From: Thalassospira xianhensis MCCC 1A02616
GTDB taxonomy: Bacteria; Pseudomonadota; Alphaproteobacteria; Rhodospirillales; Thalassospiraceae
Assembly (NCBI RefSeq): GCF_003326475.1
Contig: NZ_JPWA01000013.1
Location: 62,001-126,000, forward strand
Length of the DNA: 64,000 bases
Direction: 5' to 3'
This document shows, one piece after another, positions 1-9,209 of this stretch. Within the stretch, counting starts at the first letter, position 1; the number at the start of each line of letters is the position of its first letter. The notes under the pieces were generated by a model. It had not been told where the DNA came from. It did not search any database and was given only the letters and a program-made list of their open reading frames with translations. The position numbers and the translations under genes are program-made.

Positions 1-693
1 ATCCTGACCGTGCCGCTTGGCCTGTCGCAGCATGTGTCAGGGATCGGGGTAACGTTGCTTGCGACCAGTCTGTCGTATTTCACCTATCGCACGGCATTGC
101 CCGATGTGTCGTCCCCACCGCGAATTACACCGTTCCAGCCGCTTGATATCCCGATCCTGTCGGATTTGCCGTTTATCGGCCCGGCACTGTTTTCACAAAC
201 GGCTCTTACAATGCTGGCGCTTGTCATGGTGTTTGTCACCGGCTGGGTTTTGTATCGCACCCCGCTTGGCCTTGCGATCCGGGCGGTTGGCGATAATCCG
301 TCCTCGGTCGAGGCGCAAGGGTTATCGGTTTATGCGCTGCGCATCGGGGCCGTGGTTGCCGGATCGAGCCTGATGGCGTTGGGCGGTGCGTTTCTGACCA
401 TGTCGGCCTTTGATGCGTTTTTCTTTGGCATGATCAATGGCCGTGGCTGGGTTTGCATTGCCCTTACGGTGTTTGCAAGCTGGCGTCCCGGCAAGGCATT
501 GCTGGGCGCGTTGTTGTTTGGCGCGTTTGATGCATTTCAGGTCCGCCTGCAAACCGAGGTCGGTGCGTTCCTGCCATCGCAGGTTTTCCTGATGATGCCT
601 TATCTGTTATCGATTGCCGCCCTGATCATTGTCGCGCGCAAGGCCGATTATCCCAAGGCATTGCTGGTGCCATGGTTCAAGGGGCAGCGTTGA
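1..693 (+). CDS. ABC transporter permease, 5'-truncated by window edge
   Basis: The reading frame is open from base 1, so the start lies outside the window; 230 residues are visible. It is a very hydrophobic inner-membrane protein with several predicted helices. A loop around residues 87-105 (LAIRAVGDNPSSVEAQGLSV) is typical of the RbsC/BMP-type permease family (BPD_transp_2) and probably contacts the ATPase. Family members are about 300 residues, so roughly the first quarter is missing. The cytosine deaminase gene 69 bp downstream on the same strand suggests that the transporter imports a pyrimidine or related nucleobase or nucleoside. The family assignment is firm; the substrate is inferred only from the neighbour. 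Confidence 0.8.
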   Translation: MLTVPLGLSQHVSGIGVTLLATSLSYFTYRTALPDVSSPPRITPFQPLDIPILSDLPFIGPALFSQTALTMLALVMVFVTGWVLYRTPLGLAIRAVGDNPSSVEAQGLSVYALRIGAVVAGSSLMALGGAFLTMSAFDAFFFGMINGRGWVCIALTVFASWRPGKALLGALLFGAFDAFQVRLQTEVGAFLPSQVFLMMPYLLSIAALIIVARKADYPKALLVPWFKGQR

Positions 694-762
694 TTTGCAT
701 CACCGCCCCAGCCAACCCAAGACTCTGATGATTTAAAAGCCCCACTTTCGAAGGACGCCACC

Positions 763-2067
763 ATGCAAGCCGATCTGATTCTGAAAAATGCCAATCTGCC
801 CGATGGTCGTACCGGCATTGATATCGCATGCAAGGATGGCAAGATCATCGAAATCGGGCCACAATTGCCGATCCTGGCGGCCGAGGAAATCGATTGTGAC
901 GGAATGCTGGTCAGCCCACCCTTCGTCGATAGCCATTTCCATATGGATGCAACCCTGTCGCTGGGCCTGCCAAGGATGAATGAGTCGGGCACGCTGCTGG
1001 AAGGCATCGCGCTTTGGGGCGAACTTAAACCTCTTTTGACCATCGAAGCAGTGATCAAGCGCGCACTTCGCTATTGCGATCTGGCAGTGTCCAATGGCCT
1101 GCTTGCCATTAGAAGCCATGTCGATGTCTGTGATGACCGTCTGCTTGCGGTTGATGCATTGCTTGAGGTCAAAAAACAGGTCGCGCCCTATATTGATCTG
1201 CAACTGGTGGCTTTTCCGCAGGATGGCTATCTGCGCAGCCCGACGGCAAAGCAGAATGTCATTCGCGCACTCGATAAGGGTGTCGATGTTGTCGGCGGTA
1301 TCCCGCATTTCGAACGCACCATGGCGGACGGCGCGCAAAGCATTACCGAACTTTGCGAAATGGCGGCCAAACGCGGCCTTCGGGTTGATATTCATTGCGA
1401 TGAAACCGATGATCCGCTGTCACGTCATATCGAAATGCTGGCCTATGAAACGCAGCGCCTTGGCCTTCAGGGGCGGGTGGCCGGATCGCATCTGACATCG
1501 ATGCATTCGATGGATAATTATTACGTATCGAAACTGATCGCCCTGATGACCGAGGCCGAGGTCAGCGCGATTGCCAATCCGCTGATCAATATCACCCTTC
1601 AGGGCCGTCACGATACATATCCCAAACGTCGCGGCATGACCCGCGTGCCCGAATTGCGCAAGGCCGGGCTGACCGTGGCGTTTGGTCATGATTGCGTGAT
1701 GGACCCATGGTATTCGATGGGATCAGGCGATATGCTTGAAGTCGCATCAATGGGACTGCATGTGGCGCAGATGACGTCGCGCGACGATATCCGGGCATGT
1801 TTTGACGCGGTAACAACCGAGCCCGCAAAAATCATGGGACTTGAAGGTTACGGGATCGAAGTTGGCAACAATGCCGATTTCGTCGTGCTGCAGGCCCGCG
1901 ATACGATCGAAGCCATTCGCCTGCGGGCCAACCGGCTTTATGTCATCCGGCGTGGCAACATCATCGCCGAAACCCCGTTGCAGCAAACCCGCCTGCATCT
2001 TTCGGAACGGCCGGAAACCGTGCGTGGCGATAATTATGCCCCCCGTTCCAGCGATCAACAGGAATAG
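763..2067 (+). CDS. codA: Cytosine deaminase / CodA-like amidohydrolase
   Basis: A 434-residue amidohydrolase, close to the usual CodA length. Metal-site motifs are present: HxH at residues 58-60 in VDSHFHMD, His211 in DIHCDET, and FGHDCVMDPW with His309 and Asp314. The stretch after FGHD (DPWYSMGSGDMLEVASMGLHV) closely follows the E. coli CodA pattern, which favours cytosine deaminase over other members of the family. The reaction would be cytosine to uracil plus ammonia in the cytoplasm; related enzymes also act on isoguanine or creatinine-like rings. The ATG follows an AAGGACGCCACC context that supports the start. It probably forms an operon with the upstream permease and the downstream flavin reductase. 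Confidence 0.85.
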   Translation: MQADLILKNANLPDGRTGIDIACKDGKIIEIGPQLPILAAEEIDCDGMLVSPPFVDSHFHMDATLSLGLPRMNESGTLLEGIALWGELKPLLTIEAVIKRALRYCDLAVSNGLLAIRSHVDVCDDRLLAVDALLEVKKQVAPYIDLQLVAFPQDGYLRSPTAKQNVIRALDKGVDVVGGIPHFERTMADGAQSITELCEMAAKRGLRVDIHCDETDDPLSRHIEMLAYETQRLGLQGRVAGSHLTSMHSMDNYYVSKLIALMTEAEVSAIANPLINITLQGRHDTYPKRRGMTRVPELRKAGLTVAFGHDCVMDPWYSMGSGDMLEVASMGLHVAQMTSRDDIRACFDAVTTEPAKIMGLEGYGIEVGNNADFVVLQARDTIEAIRLRANRLYVIRRGNIIAETPLQQTRLHLSERPETVRGDNYAPRSSDQQE

Positions 2068-2077
2068 CGGAAACATC

Positions 2078-2680
2078 ATGTTTTACGAACCCGGAAAAAC
2101 ACCCCATAACCTGCCGCATGATCCGTTCAAGGCCTGTGTCGCGCCGCGTCCGATTGGCTGGATTTCGACGGTTGATAAACAGGGGCGCGCCAATCTGGCC
2201 CCCTATTCATTTTTCAATGCGGTTTGTGGCAATCCGCCAATGGTAATGTTTGCATCCGGCGGATCGATTGACAGCCTGAACAATGCGCGTGAAACCGGCG
2301 AATTCATTGCCGCCGTCGCCCCGCGTGCGATGCTGCGCGAAATCAATTTCTGTTCCGCCCCCCTGCCGCCGGGCGAGGATGAATTTGAATATGCCGGCCT
2401 GACCAAGGAACCGGCGCAAACGGTTGCAGCATTCCGGATCAAGGGCGTTCCGATCCATATGGAATGCAAGGTGTTCCAGATTGTCGATCTGCCCGGCCCC
2501 ACCCCGCAAAGCAAAAACGCGATGGTGATCGGTACAGTGGTCGGTTTGCATATCGATGATGCGATCATCCGTGACGGCATGGTCGATGTCACCCTGTTCG
2601 AGCCGCTGGCACGGCTGGGCTATCACGAATATGCCAGTGTCGCGGAAACCTTTACCGTCCGGCGCGAGGATTTCTGGTAA
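2078..2680 (+). CDS. Flavin reductase family protein (DIM6/NTAB-like, FMN-binding)
   Basis: A 200-residue protein beginning MFYEPGKTPHNLPHDPFK, 10 bp after codA stops. The N-terminal part contains the flavin-reductase-like signature CVAPRPIGWISTVDKQG followed by NLAPYSFFNAVCGNPP, typical of the split-barrel FMN-binding fold. Such proteins supply reduced flavin to monooxygenases or are themselves oxidoreductases. The frame stays open upstream to 1841, but that extension lies inside codA in another frame, so the ATG at 2078 is preferred. Linkage to codA suggests a role near pyrimidine metabolism, but no partner monooxygenase is in view, so the specific role is unknown. Confidence 0.8.
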   Translation: MFYEPGKTPHNLPHDPFKACVAPRPIGWISTVDKQGRANLAPYSFFNAVCGNPPMVMFASGGSIDSLNNARETGEFIAAVAPRAMLREINFCSAPLPPGEDEFEYAGLTKEPAQTVAAFRIKGVPIHMECKVFQIVDLPGPTPQSKNAMVIGTVVGLHIDDAIIRDGMVDVTLFEPLARLGYHEYASVAETFTVRREDFW

Positions 2681-2689
2681 ACAGCCCGC

Positions 2690-2753
2690 TTGTTTGCGGC
2701 GATAGGTTACGACTTTCTGTTGTTTCACGGAAACGACCCGCAACCGCAAACAA
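2690..2753. repeat. 10-bp inverted repeat in the gap before the phytase-like gene
   Basis: TTGTTTGCGG (2690-2699) and its exact reverse complement CCGCAAACAA (2744-2753) are separated by 44 nt, just after the flavin reductase stop. Neither side is followed by a T run, so this is not a clear intrinsic terminator. It could be a long-loop mRNA 3' structure or an operator. Confidence 0.35.
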
Positions 2754-2774
2754 ACTGTCACAGTAAAATTCTAA

Positions 2775-2790
2775 TGTGATCCTCATCACT
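2775..2790. promoter_or_regulatory. CRP-like palindromic site
   Basis: TGTGA-TCCTCA-TCACT matches the CRP-family pattern TGTGA-N6-TCACA at 9 of 10 arm positions. It lies 72 bp upstream of the ATG of the exported esterase-like gene. No regulator is identified; this is a sequence match only. Confidence 0.35.
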
Positions 2791-2861
2791 TGCGCCTGAA
2801 CCGATGCATATGCCGGGTTCGGGCGTTTCTTCGTATGGGTTACACGATGGGGGATCACACC

Positions 2862-4163
2862 ATGAAACGGACGATTGCAGCCGGTTTTGCCGGTATTGCG
2901 GCCATGCTTCTTGCAACAACGGCAATGGCGGGCGAGGCCAAGGTTTTCGAAACCAAAAGTGCGATTAACAATCTGTCGACTGTAATGGTAGATGGCGGCA
3001 AGGCCCGCGACCTGACGGTTGGTTTCGGTTCGGGTGCCTATCGCCGTCCGGGTGATCCGGCCAATATGTTTTATGCCGTATCAGACCGCGGTCCGAACTT
3101 TGTTTGCGATGACGTTCAGGACGTGCTTGGCGTTTCCGAAGATGTCGTTTGCCAGGGCCGCAAGGTTCGCGTTTATGCGACCCCGGATTATTCGCCGTCG
3201 ATCTACACGATCTTCTTGAATGATGACGGCAGCTTTGACGTCAAGGATGTCATTGCGCTGAAAGACCAGAATGGTGTGCCGCTGACCGGTTTGACCAACA
3301 AGCTGTCAGTTGCAAAAACCGAAAAGCCGGTCGATGCCAATGGCAAGGAACTGGCACAGTCGGTTTCGTCCATCGATGCAGAAGGCATCATTCGCCTGTC
3401 GGATGGTTCGTACTGGATCGGTGAGGAAAACGGCCCGTCGATCCTGCATGTCGCGGCAGATGGCACTGTGAACGAACGTATCGTTCCGGCCGGTTCGGAA
3501 AAGGATTTCGAGGGTGCGGCCTATAAAGTTAGCGGCGGCCTTCCAGCGATCCTTGTCACCCGCCAGACCAACCGCGGCATCGAATCGATGGCCGTGTCGC
3601 CCGATGAAAGCAAACTGTATTTCATGGTGCAGAACCCGCTGGCGAACCCGAATGCCGATGCTTACAAAACCGCCAAGAACACCCGTCTGTTTGTCTATGA
3701 CCGCGTAAAGGGCGAGCTTGCGGGCGAATATATCTATCAGCTTGATGATCCGCAGACCTTCCGCAACGATCCGTCGGACAAACAGAATGCCCCACGCATC
3801 TCCGAGGTCCTTGGCCTTGGCGATGACCGTCTGCTGGTTCTGGAACGGACCGATGGCACTACCAAACTGCATGAAGTCAAACTCGATGGTGCGTCGAACA
3901 TTCTGGCATCTCGCTGGGACGATATGTCGACCAGCCCGTCGCTTGAACAGGAAAACGACCTGTCAAAGCTTGACCTGAAGGCAGTTGCCAAAACACTTCG
4001 TTTCGACAGTGCCGATTACCCTATGGCCCCAACAAAGATCGAAGGTCTTGCGATTATGGGTGACGGTGCTCTGGCCCTGATCAATGACAACGATTTCGGC
4101 ATCAAGGGCGATGCCACCAAGGTGCTTCTGATCGACGGTCTGGTTCAGGCAGACAAATTCTGA
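2862..4163 (+). CDS. Exported phytase-type esterase-like protein
   Basis: The protein has 433 residues from the ATG at 2862. It begins with a Sec signal peptide (MKRTIAAGFAGIAAML..., cleavage expected after AMA near residue 23). The rest resembles the 'esterase-like activity of phytase' beta-propeller family: GSGAYRRPGDPANMFYAVSDRGPN early, and a central segment around DAEGIIRLSDGSYWIGEENGPS, where acidic residues usually bind calcium. It is probably periplasmic or secreted and hydrolyses phosphate or carboxyl esters, but the substrate cannot be told. In-frame starts at 2790 and 2835 would add residues ahead of the signal peptide and are rejected. It appears monocistronic, with an intrinsic terminator directly after it. 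Confidence 0.75.
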   Translation: MKRTIAAGFAGIAAMLLATTAMAGEAKVFETKSAINNLSTVMVDGGKARDLTVGFGSGAYRRPGDPANMFYAVSDRGPNFVCDDVQDVLGVSEDVVCQGRKVRVYATPDYSPSIYTIFLNDDGSFDVKDVIALKDQNGVPLTGLTNKLSVAKTEKPVDANGKELAQSVSSIDAEGIIRLSDGSYWIGEENGPSILHVAADGTVNERIVPAGSEKDFEGAAYKVSGGLPAILVTRQTNRGIESMAVSPDESKLYFMVQNPLANPNADAYKTAKNTRLFVYDRVKGELAGEYIYQLDDPQTFRNDPSDKQNAPRISEVLGLGDDRLLVLERTDGTTKLHEVKLDGASNILASRWDDMSTSPSLEQENDLSKLDLKAVAKTLRFDSADYPMAPTKIEGLAIMGDGALALINDNDFGIKGDATKVLLIDGLVQADKF

Positions 4164-4187
4164 TCTCTAGCTGGATAGTCTGACACT

Positions 4188-4223
4188 GCGGGAAAGCTGT
4201 TATGTGGCTTTCCTGCTTTTTTA
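4188..4223 (+). terminator. Rho-independent terminator after the esterase-like gene
   Basis: The stem GCGGGAAAGC (4188-4197) pairs with GCTTTCCTGC (4207-4216) through one G-U pair. The loop is 9 nt and a run of six T follows. Confidence 0.85.
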
Positions 4224-4251
4224 TTGGGCGAAATCAGCGTAAAAGCGGCCC

Positions 4252-5238
4252 ATGAAAAACGATCAGACACACACCACCCGGACTTTTGACATCCCCGACG
4301 GTATCGATGCGGTCATCGAACCAATGGATGCGACCGGTTATCTTGCCCCTGTCGGCTTTGAAGATCAGCTGCGCGCCGAACTTGGCGACGTGATCGAAAG
4401 CCACGACCGGCTGATGTTCGCACCCGGCCCCGAACGCCGTGTCTTCTGGGCGCAAAATGTCTGGCGCAATCCGGTGCGTATGGCAATCCCGTCGATCAAG
4501 GGTGCGGCCAAAATCCTGAAATTCAATCAGCGCAACTGGGCCATGTTCAAGTTCGATCATTTTTCGCGTGCGAAACTGATCGAGGCCAACCTGCCGCATG
4601 TATCGGCCAAACGGCAGGTTTTTGGCGAACCGGCCCCGACCGCGCCGCTGGGTTCATGGACATTGATCGATCCTGATACGATCATCGCATCGATGGATTG
4701 TTCAAGCCCGTGGAAAAACGGCGAGGTCGAGTTTGAAGAAGACAAGACCACCCCGCCCAACCGCGCCTATCTGAAACTGTGGGAAGCCTTTACGCGGCTT
4801 GGGGTAACACCGCAAGCCGGTGATCGTACCATGGATCTGGGCGGCAGCCCCGGCGGCTGGACATGGGTTTTGCATGAATTTGGCACCGATGTGATCAGCA
4901 TCGATAAGGCGCGGCTTGACCCCAAGATCGCCAAATTGCCACGTGTCGATTTCCGGCAGGAAAGCGCATTCGGACTTAACCCCGATGAAGTCGGTTATAT
5001 CGACTGGCTCTGTTCGGATGTGATCTGTTATCCGGACCGGTTGTTCCAGCTGGTCAATCAGTGGATGGATGCCGGGATGGCAACCAATTTCATCTGCACC
5101 ATCAAGCTGCAGGGCGACACTGATTATGCCGCAATTACCCAGTTTGCCGACATTCCCGGATCAAAGGTCGTACATCTTTACAACAACAAGCACGAACTGA
5201 CCTGGATGAAGGTCCCCGGCGTGACCGATCGGGACTGA
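4252..5238 (+). CDS. SAM-dependent methyltransferase, RlmM-like
   Basis: A 328-residue protein with a Rossmann methyltransferase domain in the C-terminal half. The SAM motif MDLGGSPGGW is at about residue 194, the acidic strand end VISIDKA follows, and then WLCSDVICYPDR and FICTIKLQGD. The spacing and the final segment VVHLYNNKHELTW match RlmM (23S rRNA C2498 2'-O-methyltransferase, COG2933) and the broader FtsJ family. Lys and Asp residues at the expected catalytic tetrad positions can be seen (SIDKA, SDVI, TIKL). The N-terminal third would be the RNA-binding part. Substrate assignment is by family resemblance. It stands alone, with terminator 4188-4223 upstream and a convergent gene downstream. 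Confidence 0.75.
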   Translation: MKNDQTHTTRTFDIPDGIDAVIEPMDATGYLAPVGFEDQLRAELGDVIESHDRLMFAPGPERRVFWAQNVWRNPVRMAIPSIKGAAKILKFNQRNWAMFKFDHFSRAKLIEANLPHVSAKRQVFGEPAPTAPLGSWTLIDPDTIIASMDCSSPWKNGEVEFEEDKTTPPNRAYLKLWEAFTRLGVTPQAGDRTMDLGGSPGGWTWVLHEFGTDVISIDKARLDPKIAKLPRVDFRQESAFGLNPDEVGYIDWLCSDVICYPDRLFQLVNQWMDAGMATNFICTIKLQGDTDYAAITQFADIPGSKVVHLYNNKHELTWMKVPGVTDRD

Positions 5239-5258
5239 CTGCGCGTCAACTCGTCCAA

Positions 5259-5678
5259 TCAGGCTTCGTCATCCCCATTATAGGCGGGGATCGCCGGATC
5301 AATCGGGTAATAGTCGCCCTTGTCTTTGCAAAACATCTGGGCAGATGTCGATATGCCCGATGCACCATCAAGCGTTCCGGGTGTAATAGCAACTTCCTGC
5401 GAACGGACCGGTCGCCAGAACAGGGATGATCCGCATTCCTTGCAAAAGCCCCGGTCGCTTTGATCAGAAAGGCGATACCAGCGCAGGCCTTCTTCGCGGG
5501 TCAGATGCAGGGCATCCTTTTCCACCCGGGCATATGAACTGACATGACCGTGTAGTTTGCGGCACAGTTTGCAGTGACACATCTTGGTATCATGCAGTTT
5601 GCCGTGCACTTCATAACGGACTTCACCGCAGTGGCAGCCGCCAGCATGAACTTTCCCGGATGGTGTCGATGCGTTCAT
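5259..5678 (-). CDS. GFA family protein (zinc-binding, Mss4-like fold)
   Basis: A 139-residue protein with the cysteine pattern of the GFA (glutathione-dependent formaldehyde-activating-like) family: C15-x-C17 in GGCHCGEV, C34-x-C36-xx-C39 in MCHCKLC, and C79-xx-C82 in FCKECGSSLFWR. These bind structural and exchangeable zinc. Most family members have no proven activity, and the historical link to formaldehyde-glutathione condensation is disputed, so only the fold is claimed. It converges on the methyltransferase with 20 bp between stops and is divergent from nadB. Confidence 0.85.
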   Translation of the reverse strand: MNASTPSGKVHAGGCHCGEVRYEVHGKLHDTKMCHCKLCRKLHGHVSSYARVEKDALHLTREEGLRWYRLSDQSDRGFCKECGSSLFWRPVRSQEVAITPGTLDGASGISTSAQMFCKDKGDYYPIDPAIPAYNGDDEA

Positions 5679-5905
5679 CTACCTTCCCCTTCTGATCGAA
5701 TTCCGTTTCCCAGTATCTGGGCGATGGTGCGTGACATGCAAGCAGACACGTTACAATATCGATGTAATTGCTGGCAAAATTGCGACGATAATGTTTGAGC
5801 TTCGTCACAAGCAGTCCTATTCTGCCGCTTCTGTTCAGGCCCCGGATGATGACGCCACCGCGCCAGATGCCATCCGTCGCCTTGCCTCACAAGCGATGGG
5901 ATATC

Positions 5906-7552
5906 ATGACTGATCTGTCCTTCCATTATGATGTGCTTGTCATCGGCAGCGGTGCTGCCGGTTTATCCACCGCACTGAAACTCGCCCCGCATGTAAAGGT
6001 AGCCGTCCTTTCCAAGGGCAAGATTGACGATGGTTCGACCAACTGGGCACAGGGCGGAATTGCCGCCGTGCTTGATGCCGCCGACAGCATCGAAAGCCAT
6101 GTCGAGGATACCCTGATTGCAGGTGCCGGATTGTGCAAACGCGACACCGTCGAATTTGTTGCACGCAATGCCCCCAATGCCATCAAATGGCTAGATGATC
6201 TTGGCATTCAACTGACCCGCGATCCGGAAGGCGGCAATGACCAGCCGTTTCACCTGACACGTGAAGGCGGGCACAGCCATCGCCGCATCGTTCATGCCGC
6301 CGATGCCACCGGGCGCGCGGTGCAGACCACCCTGCAGGGTGAGGCGGTCAAACACCCGAACATCAGGATTTTTGAAAACTACCTTGCGATTGATCTGGTG
6401 ACAGACCGCAAGCTTGGGGGAGAAGGCCGACGATGCATCGGGGCCTATGCGCTTGATCTGACAACCGGCAAGGTCCGGTCGTTCAATGCACGCACCGTGG
6501 TACTTGCCACCGGGGGTGCCAGCAAGGTTTACCGGTTTACATCCAACCCCGACGGATCGACGGGCGATGGCATTGCCATGGCATGGCGTGCGGGTTGCCG
6601 GGTGATGAATATGGAATTCAGCCAGTTTCACCCGACCTGCCTCTATCATCCGCAGGCCAAATCATTCCTGATTACCGAGGCAGTGCGCGGCGAAGGCGGC
6701 AAATTGCTGCTTGCCGATGGGACGCGTTTCATGGACCGGTTTGACGAACGCGGCGAACTGGCCCCACGCGATATTGTCGCGCGCGCGATTGACCATGAAA
6801 TGAAGCGTCTGGGTGCGGATTGCGTGTACCTTGATATCACGCACAAGGGCGAGGATTTCATCCGGGAGCATTTCCCGACCATCCATGAAACCTGCCTGTC
6901 GTACGGCATCGACATGACCAAACAGCCGATCCCGGTTGTTCCGGCAGCACATTATACATGCGGCGGGGTTTTGACCGATCTTCGCGGGCGCACCGATCTG
7001 ACCGGGCTTTATGCGATTGGCGAATGTGCAGGGACGGGTCTTCACGGGGCGAACCGGCTGGCGTCAAACTCGCTTCTGGAATGCCTGGTATTTGGCGAGG
7101 CGGCGGCACGCGACATTGTCGAAGCCCTTCCGGTCGATGACCGGTTCAAGGACCTGCCGGACTGGGATGAAACCGGAATTACCGATTCCGACGAGGAAGT
7201 CATTGTTGCCCATAACTGGGAACAGTTGCGCAACGTGATGTGGGACTTTGTCGGCATTGTGCGCACCACCAAGCGTCTGCAACGTGCGCAGCATCGCATT
7301 GATCTTCTGTTATCAGAGATCGACGAGTATTACGGCAATTTCCGTGTCACCAATGACCTGCTTGAATTGCGCAACCTGTCGGTGGTTGCCAAGCTGATCA
7401 TCCAGTCGGCATTGTGGCGCCATGAGAGCCGCGGTCTGCATTACACCACCGATTACCCGGAACGCGATGACAGCGCCACCCCGCGCCAGACCATTCTGGT
7501 ACCCGAAAACTTTGCCGGTCGCTGGGTCGTGTCGGGCCAATGGAAAACCTGA
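5906..7552 (+). CDS. nadB: L-aspartate oxidase
   Basis: The protein has 548 residues from the ATG at 5906. It converts L-aspartate to iminoaspartate, the first step of de novo NAD synthesis. The FAD-binding GxGxxG is at residues 14-19 (IGSGAAGLS). The NadB hallmark [21 protein letters not shown] is present, along with [19 protein letters not shown] and the flavin loop [20 protein letters not shown]-terminal helical domain of the succinate dehydrogenase/fumarate reductase type follows. In-frame upstream sequence to 5795 is low quality, and [14 protein letters not shown] fits the family N-terminus. nadA and nadC are not in the window; nadD lies 10 kb away. Confidence 0.93.
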   Translation: MTDLSFHYDVLVIGSGAAGLSTALKLAPHVKVAVLSKGKIDDGSTNWAQGGIAAVLDAADSIESHVEDTLIAGAGLCKRDTVEFVARNAPNAIKWLDDLGIQLTRDPEGGNDQPFHLTREGGHSHRRIVHAADATGRAVQTTLQGEAVKHPNIRIFENYLAIDLVTDRKLGGEGRRCIGAYALDLTTGKVRSFNARTVVLATGGASKVYRFTSNPDGSTGDGIAMAWRAGCRVMNMEFSQFHPTCLYHPQAKSFLITEAVRGEGGKLLLADGTRFMDRFDERGELAPRDIVARAIDHEMKRLGADCVYLDITHKGEDFIREHFPTIHETCLSYGIDMTKQPIPVVPAAHYTCGGVLTDLRGRTDLTGLYAIGECAGTGLHGANRLASNSLLECLVFGEAAARDIVEALPVDDRFKDLPDWDETGITDSDEEVIVAHNWEQLRNVMWDFVGIVRTTKRLQRAQHRIDLLLSEIDEYYGNFRVTNDLLELRNLSVVAKLIIQSALWRHESRGLHYTTDYPERDDSATPRQTILVPENFAGRWVVSGQWKT

Positions 7553-7566
7553 TCGGAGAAACAGCC

Positions 7567-8007
7567 ATGACCGCCACCCTGATAGGTATCGCCCGCAAGA
7601 CCCGTTCCCGTGCACCAATGGAAACACTGGACAAGGTTAATGTCAGTCTTGATCTCGGTGTTGATGGCGATTATCGCGGCAGGCTTCGCAAACGCCAGAT
7701 CACGGTTCTGGCCGAAGAGGACTGGCTGGCGGCCTGTACCGAGATTGACCGCGCGGATTTGCCATGGACCACGCGCAGGGCCAATTTGCTGGTGCGGGGA
7801 ATGAAACTGCCACGAACGCCTGGGGCACGTATCCGGATCGGTGATCTGGTCCTTGAAATCACCGGCGAAACCGATCCCTGTAGCCGGATGGAAGAAGCCG
7901 CCGAAGGCCTTGAAAAGGCGCTTTCCCCCGATTGGCGGGGTGGTGTTACGTGCCGCACCATCGAACCCGGTGCAATCCGCGTTGGGGACGCGGTTGTTTC
8001 TGTCTGA
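7567..8007 (+). CDS. MOSC domain protein
   Basis: A 146-residue stand-alone MOSC-type protein, a beta-barrel related to the sulfur-carrier domain of molybdenum cofactor sulfurases. Motifs seen are VSLDLGVDGDYRGR, RRANLLVRGMKLPR, IRIGDLVLEITGETDPCSRM and WRGGVTCRTIEPGAIRVGD. The Cys in TDPCSRM corresponds to the conserved cysteine thought to carry sulfur. The ATG at 7567 has GGAG about 8 nt upstream and starts 14 bp after nadB, so the pair is probably cotranscribed. The physiological partner is unknown. Confidence 0.85.
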   Translation: MTATLIGIARKTRSRAPMETLDKVNVSLDLGVDGDYRGRLRKRQITVLAEEDWLAACTEIDRADLPWTTRRANLLVRGMKLPRTPGARIRIGDLVLEITGETDPCSRMEEAAEGLEKALSPDWRGGVTCRTIEPGAIRVGDAVVSV

Positions 8008-8081
8008 CCGGTACTGCGTTCCATCTGGAAATCCCCTGTCGGCTTCCCACTTAAAAGGCAGAAGCATGGTCGGGGGAAAGA

Positions 8082-9167
8082 ATGGAACTTGCTCCAATAC
8101 CGCATAACGAAGCCGAACGTCAGGCCGTCATTACGCGAATGCGCATCGCAACCTTTGATGCAGAACCGGAACTGGATCGTATCACGTCGCTTGCCAAGCG
8201 TATCTTTGACGTCAAATCGGCCACGGTGACGGTTCTGGACCATGACCGGCAGATTTTCAAATCACGGGCAAATTTCGAAAAACTCGAAAGCAGCCGTGAT
8301 ATTTCGTTCTGCGGACATGCAATCACCCAGACCGGACCAATGGTGATCAACGATGCGCGTGCCGACCAGCGATTTTGCGACAATCCGTTGGTGGCGTGCA
8401 ACGAACCGATCATTTTTTACGCCGGAATGCCTGTGCATCATCACGAGGGTTATCCGATCGGAACGCTTTGCATCTTTGACAACAAACCGCGCGAGATGAG
8501 CGAACGCGATATCGATAACCTCAAGGACCTTGCCTATCTTGTCGAGATGGTTTTGCTGCTGCGGTTCGCGCAATTCAGCCAGAAACGCCTTTTGCAGAAC
8601 CTTGATGATGCGGTGCGCCAAAGCATGATGGACCCGATGACCGGACTATGGAACCGGCGCGGACTTGACGAAATCCTTGATCGCGAGCTGGCGCCGGATG
8701 GCGCACCGGTCCCCGAACCCTGTGGCGTTCTGTTGTGCGATATCGATCACTTCAAAGCGGTCAACGATACGCACGGGCATCTAATCGGCGATGAGGTGAT
8801 CATCAGCATTGCGGGAATGCTCAAAAATCATCTGCGGGAAAACGATATCATTGCCCGGGTCGGCGGCGAGGAATTTGTCTGTGTCATTCCCGGCATGACG
8901 CGTGACATGACACCGAAAATCGCCCAGAAACTTTGCGATATCCTGCGCAATACCCCGATTGAAACCAGCGAGGGTAAAACACTTGATCTAACAATCTCCA
9001 TCGGGGCGACGTGGCTTTCGCCTGTTATGGGCCCGATCAACCGCAAGGCGGTTTTTGAAACGGCGGACGAGGCACTTTATAGCGCAAAATACAGCGGCCG
9101 TGACAGGGTTGTCTTCAATGCTGAACCGTTGAAAGACCGCACCAAAGGACTACTTGAACGACACTAG
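8082..9167 (+). CDS. GAF-GGDEF diguanylate cyclase (first of a pair)
   Basis: A 361-residue cytosolic protein with no signal peptide or membrane segment. The N-terminal GAF domain (about residues 20-160) includes DISFCGHAI and a short-form GAF core. A helical linker precedes the GGDEF domain (about 185-345). The active-site motif GGEEF is at 261-265, and an RxxD inhibitory site (REND) sits five residues before it, so it should make cyclic di-GMP from GTP with product inhibition. The ATG follows GGGGGAAAGA. The next gene, 42 bp downstream, is a paralogue with the same architecture, which points to a local duplication. The signal sensed by the GAF domain is unknown. Confidence 0.9.
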   Translation: MELAPIPHNEAERQAVITRMRIATFDAEPELDRITSLAKRIFDVKSATVTVLDHDRQIFKSRANFEKLESSRDISFCGHAITQTGPMVINDARADQRFCDNPLVACNEPIIFYAGMPVHHHEGYPIGTLCIFDNKPREMSERDIDNLKDLAYLVEMVLLLRFAQFSQKRLLQNLDDAVRQSMMDPMTGLWNRRGLDEILDRELAPDGAPVPEPCGVLLCDIDHFKAVNDTHGHLIGDEVIISIAGMLKNHLRENDIIARVGGEEFVCVIPGMTRDMTPKIAQKLCDILRNTPIETSEGKTLDLTISIGATWLSPVMGPINRKAVFETADEALYSAKYSGRDRVVFNAEPLKDRTKGLLERH

Positions 9168-9209
9168 ATTCTACCTAAAATAGATCAATGTCGTCACAGG
9201 AGATTCGGC

